A stretch of DNA of 7,994 nt from Candidatus Blautia intestinipullorum (GTDB lineage Bacteria > Bacillota > Clostridia > Lachnospirales > Lachnospiraceae), in contig DWVA01000241.1 of assembly GCA_019120475.1 (NCBI GenBank), forward strand, positions 1 to 7,994, written 5' to 3'. Of the stretch, positions 6,238 through 7,994 are shown in pieces. The notes below the pieces were generated by a model. The model saw only the letters and a list, made by a program, of their open reading frames with translations, searched no databases and was not told the DNA's origin. Positions within the stretch are counted from its first letter, which is position 1. Each line of letters begins with the position of its first letter. Made by a program: the position numbers and the translations under genes.

Positions 6238-6269
6238 CAACCTGGAATGAAGAAAAAGGAGGCCTACCA

Positions 6270-6770
6270 ATGAAAAAAGTTGGAATAGTAATGGGAAGCG
6301 ATTCAGATATGCCGGTTATGAGCAAAGCGGCGGCGATTCTTGACAAACTGGGAGTGGAGTATGAGATGAAAATCATTTCCGCCCACAGAGAACCGGACGT
6401 ATTTTTTGAATATGCAAAGAGTGCGGAAGAAAAAGGATTAAAGGTGATCATTGCCGGCGCCGGAATGGCAGCTCATCTGCCGGGAATGTGCGCGGCGATC
6501 TTTCCCATGCCGGTGATCGGAATTCCGATGCACACCACGTCTCTGGGAGGAAGAGATTCTCTTTATTCTATCGTTCAGATGCCTTCCGGAATCCCGGTGG
6601 CTACCGTTGCCATCAATGGCGGCGCAAACGCGGGACTTCTGGCGGCAAAAATCCTTGCGACTTCAGATCCGGAGCTTCTTGCCAGACTGAAGGACTACAG
6701 CAAAGAACTGAAAGAACAGGTAGAAGCAAAGGATGCCAGACTGCAGGAAGTCGGCTATCAGAATTACTAA
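6270..6770 (+). CDS. purE: 5-(carboxyamino)imidazole ribonucleotide mutase, class I PurE
   Basis: PurE makes CAIR (4-carboxy-5-aminoimidazole ribonucleotide) in purine synthesis. The 166-residue protein shows the phosphate-binding GSDSD (9-13), SAHR with the catalytic His39 (37-40), GAGMAAHLPG (63-72) and DSLYSIVQMPSGIPVATVAI (96-115). SAHR and AAHLPG identify class I rather than the class II carboxylase, which has SAHK. The loop after VATVAI (NGGANAG) is about two residues shorter than in E. coli, as I recall for clostridial PurE. AAAGGAGG (6255-6262) sits seven bases before the ATG. It is the first gene of a new transcript with its own promoter. Class I enzymes normally use N5-CAIR from PurK; no purK follows, since the next gene is purM. 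Confidence 0.97.
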   Translation: MKKVGIVMGSDSDMPVMSKAAAILDKLGVEYEMKIISAHREPDVFFEYAKSAEEKGLKVIIAGAGMAAHLPGMCAAIFPMPVIGIPMHTTSLGGRDSLYSIVQMPSGIPVATVAINGGANAGLLAAKILATSDPELLARLKDYSKELKEQVEAKDARLQEVGYQNY

Positions 6771-6815
6771 AAAGACGCAGTGCAGAGATAAAGAAGGAAA
6801 ACAGTGGAGGATATT

Positions 6816-7841
6816 ATGGATTATAAGAACGCTGGTGTTGATATTGAAGCAGGTTACAAATCAGTAGAATTGATGAAACAGCATATTGCAAAGACCATGA
6901 GACCGGAAGTACTCGGAGGGATCGGAGGATTTTCGGGGGCTTTTTCCATGAAGGCATTTCAAGATATGGAAGAGCCTACTCTTGTATCCGGAACAGACGG
7001 TTGCGGCACAAAGGTGAAGCTGGCAATGGTAATGGATAAGCATGATACCATAGGCATCGACGCAGTGGCAATGTGCGTCAACGATATTGCATGCGCCGGC
7101 GGGGAACCTCTGTTTTTCCTGGATTATATTGCCTGCGGCAAAAACTATCCGGAAAAAATCGCGGAAATCGTCAGCGGAGTAGCGGAGGGATGCGTGCAGG
7201 CAGGCGCCGCTCTGATCGGTGGGGAGACAGCGGAGCATCCGGGGCTTATGCAGGAGGATGAATACGATCTTGCAGGCTTTGCGGTAGGTATCATTGATAA
7301 AAAAGATCTGATCACAGGGGAGGCTGTAACTCCGGGAGACGTGCTGGTAGGAATCGCTTCTTCCGGCGTGCACAGCAATGGATTCTCTCTTGTGCGCAAG
7401 GTGTTTGAGATGACAAAGGAATCTCTCGGCACTTATTATGAAGAACTGGGAACAACTCTGGGCGAGGCGCTTCTCGCACCGACAAAGATCTATGTAAAGG
7501 CTCTGAAGGCTGTAAAAGAGGCCGGCGTGCGTATTCACGGCTGCAGCCATATCACAGGCGGCGGTTTTTATGAAAATGTTCCCCGTATGCTGAAAGAGGG
7601 AACAAGAGCTGTGATCGAGAAGAACAGCTATGAAGTGCCTGCAATTTTTAAGCTTCTGGCAGAAAAAGGAAATATTGAAGAGAAGATGATGTACAACACT
7701 TACAATATGGGTCTTGGCATGGTGCTTGCCGTTTCGCCGGAGGATGTGGACAAGACGATGGAAGCAGTCCGCAGCGCAGGTGAGACTCCTTATGTGGTGG
7801 GCCGTGTTGAAGCAGGCGAAAAGGGAGTGGATTTATGCTGA
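6816..7841 (+). CDS. purM: Phosphoribosylformylglycinamidine cyclo-ligase (AIR synthetase)
   Basis: PurM closes the imidazole ring, converting FGAM and ATP to AIR, upstream of PurE in the pathway. From the ATG at 6816 the protein has 341 residues, the usual length. It carries the N-terminal YKNAGVDIEAG (3-13) typical of PurM, GTDGCGTK (59-66), AMCVNDIACAGGEPLFFLDY (85-104), GGETAEHPG (135-143), SSGVHSNGFSLVR (182-194) and HITGGGFYENVPR (245-257), which together define the ATP-binding and dimer fold. A GTG four codons earlier (6804) abuts the ribosome binding site GGAGG (6806-6810) and is therefore not the start. The 45-base gap after purE contains no terminator. The end overlaps purN by seven bases. 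Confidence 0.97.
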   Translation: MDYKNAGVDIEAGYKSVELMKQHIAKTMRPEVLGGIGGFSGAFSMKAFQDMEEPTLVSGTDGCGTKVKLAMVMDKHDTIGIDAVAMCVNDIACAGGEPLFFLDYIACGKNYPEKIAEIVSGVAEGCVQAGAALIGGETAEHPGLMQEDEYDLAGFAVGIIDKKDLITGEAVTPGDVLVGIASSGVHSNGFSLVRKVFEMTKESLGTYYEELGTTLGEALLAPTKIYVKALKAVKEAGVRIHGCSHITGGGFYENVPRMLKEGTRAVIEKNSYEVPAIFKLLAEKGNIEEKMMYNTYNMGLGMVLAVSPEDVDKTMEAVRSAGETPYVVGRVEAGEKGVDLC

Positions 7842-7994
7842 AGCTTGGAATCCTGGTGTCGGGAGGCGGCACAAACCTGCAGGCGATCCTGGATGCCATA
7901 GAGGAAAAGAAGATCACAAATGCAGAAGCGGCGGTTGTGATCAGCAACAACGCCGGAGCATACGCTTTGGAGCGGGCCAGGAAAAAAGGTATTC
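7835..7994 (+). CDS. purN: Phosphoribosylglycinamide formyltransferase (5' part, cut by window end)
   Basis: An ATG at 7835 inside the last codons of purM opens a frame that runs off the window after 53 codons. It begins MLKLGILVSGGGTNLQAI, where the SGGGTN loop (residues 9-14) is the phosphate-binding motif of PurN, and continues with VVISNNAGAYALERA (34-48), also family-typical. PurN transfers a formyl group from 10-formyl-THF to glycinamide ribonucleotide. AAGGGAG (7821-7827) lies seven bases before the ATG. The 7-base overlap with purM suggests coupled translation. The remaining roughly three quarters of the gene, including the catalytic region, lies beyond the window. Confidence 0.94.
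   Translation, partial: MLKLGILVSGGGTNLQAILDAIEEKKITNAEAAVVISNNAGAYALERARKKGI

Overview
The window reads as a chromosomal, core-metabolism locus of a Gram-positive anaerobe of the class Clostridia, most likely Lachnospiraceae. The reasons are strong AGGAGG-type ribosome binding sites, tight or overlapping gene starts, a class 1B dihydroorotate dehydrogenase with its PyrK electron-transfer partner, and a PurE of clostridial type. Genus cannot be set from this sequence. All convincing genes lie on the + strand, and no stretch over 300 bases lacks a gene. I see no transposase, integrase, tRNA, rRNA or CRISPR array.

Positions 1-2433 hold the late genes of UMP synthesis: pyrK, pyrD (overlapping by ATGA) and pyrE. 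Together they turn dihydroorotate into orotate and then OMP. A few bases of an upstream gene may be present at the left edge.

Positions 2434-4026 hold four small genes in a row. They are a 50-residue membrane protein starting at GTG 2503, a VanZ-like membrane protein starting at TTG, a three-helix membrane protein (probably DUF6142) and an HDDC2/YfbR-like HD-domain phosphohydrolase. The spacings (9 nt, a 17 nt overlap, 2 nt) indicate one transcript. A 10-bp hairpin without a U-tract (2444-2467) separates them from pyrE.

Positions 4027-6151 hold a stem-loop in the leader of, and then the gene for, a 680-residue protein. Its C-terminal two thirds look like an M29 (AmpS/AmpT) metallo-aminopeptidase with all expected metal ligands. 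About 225 N-terminal residues are not explained by that family.

Positions 6152-7994 start a second transcription unit for purine synthesis: purE, purM and the first 53 codons of purN. It has a near-consensus sigma-A promoter (TTGACA-N17-TAGAAT). A 35-bp imperfect dyad overlaps the -35 box and is the best regulatory candidate in the window. The short leader leaves no room for a purine riboswitch downstream of this promoter.

Most of the window is ordinary nucleotide metabolism. The points worth a second look are the unannotated-size membrane microprotein and its membrane neighbours, the extended M29-like protein, and the purE operator-like dyad.
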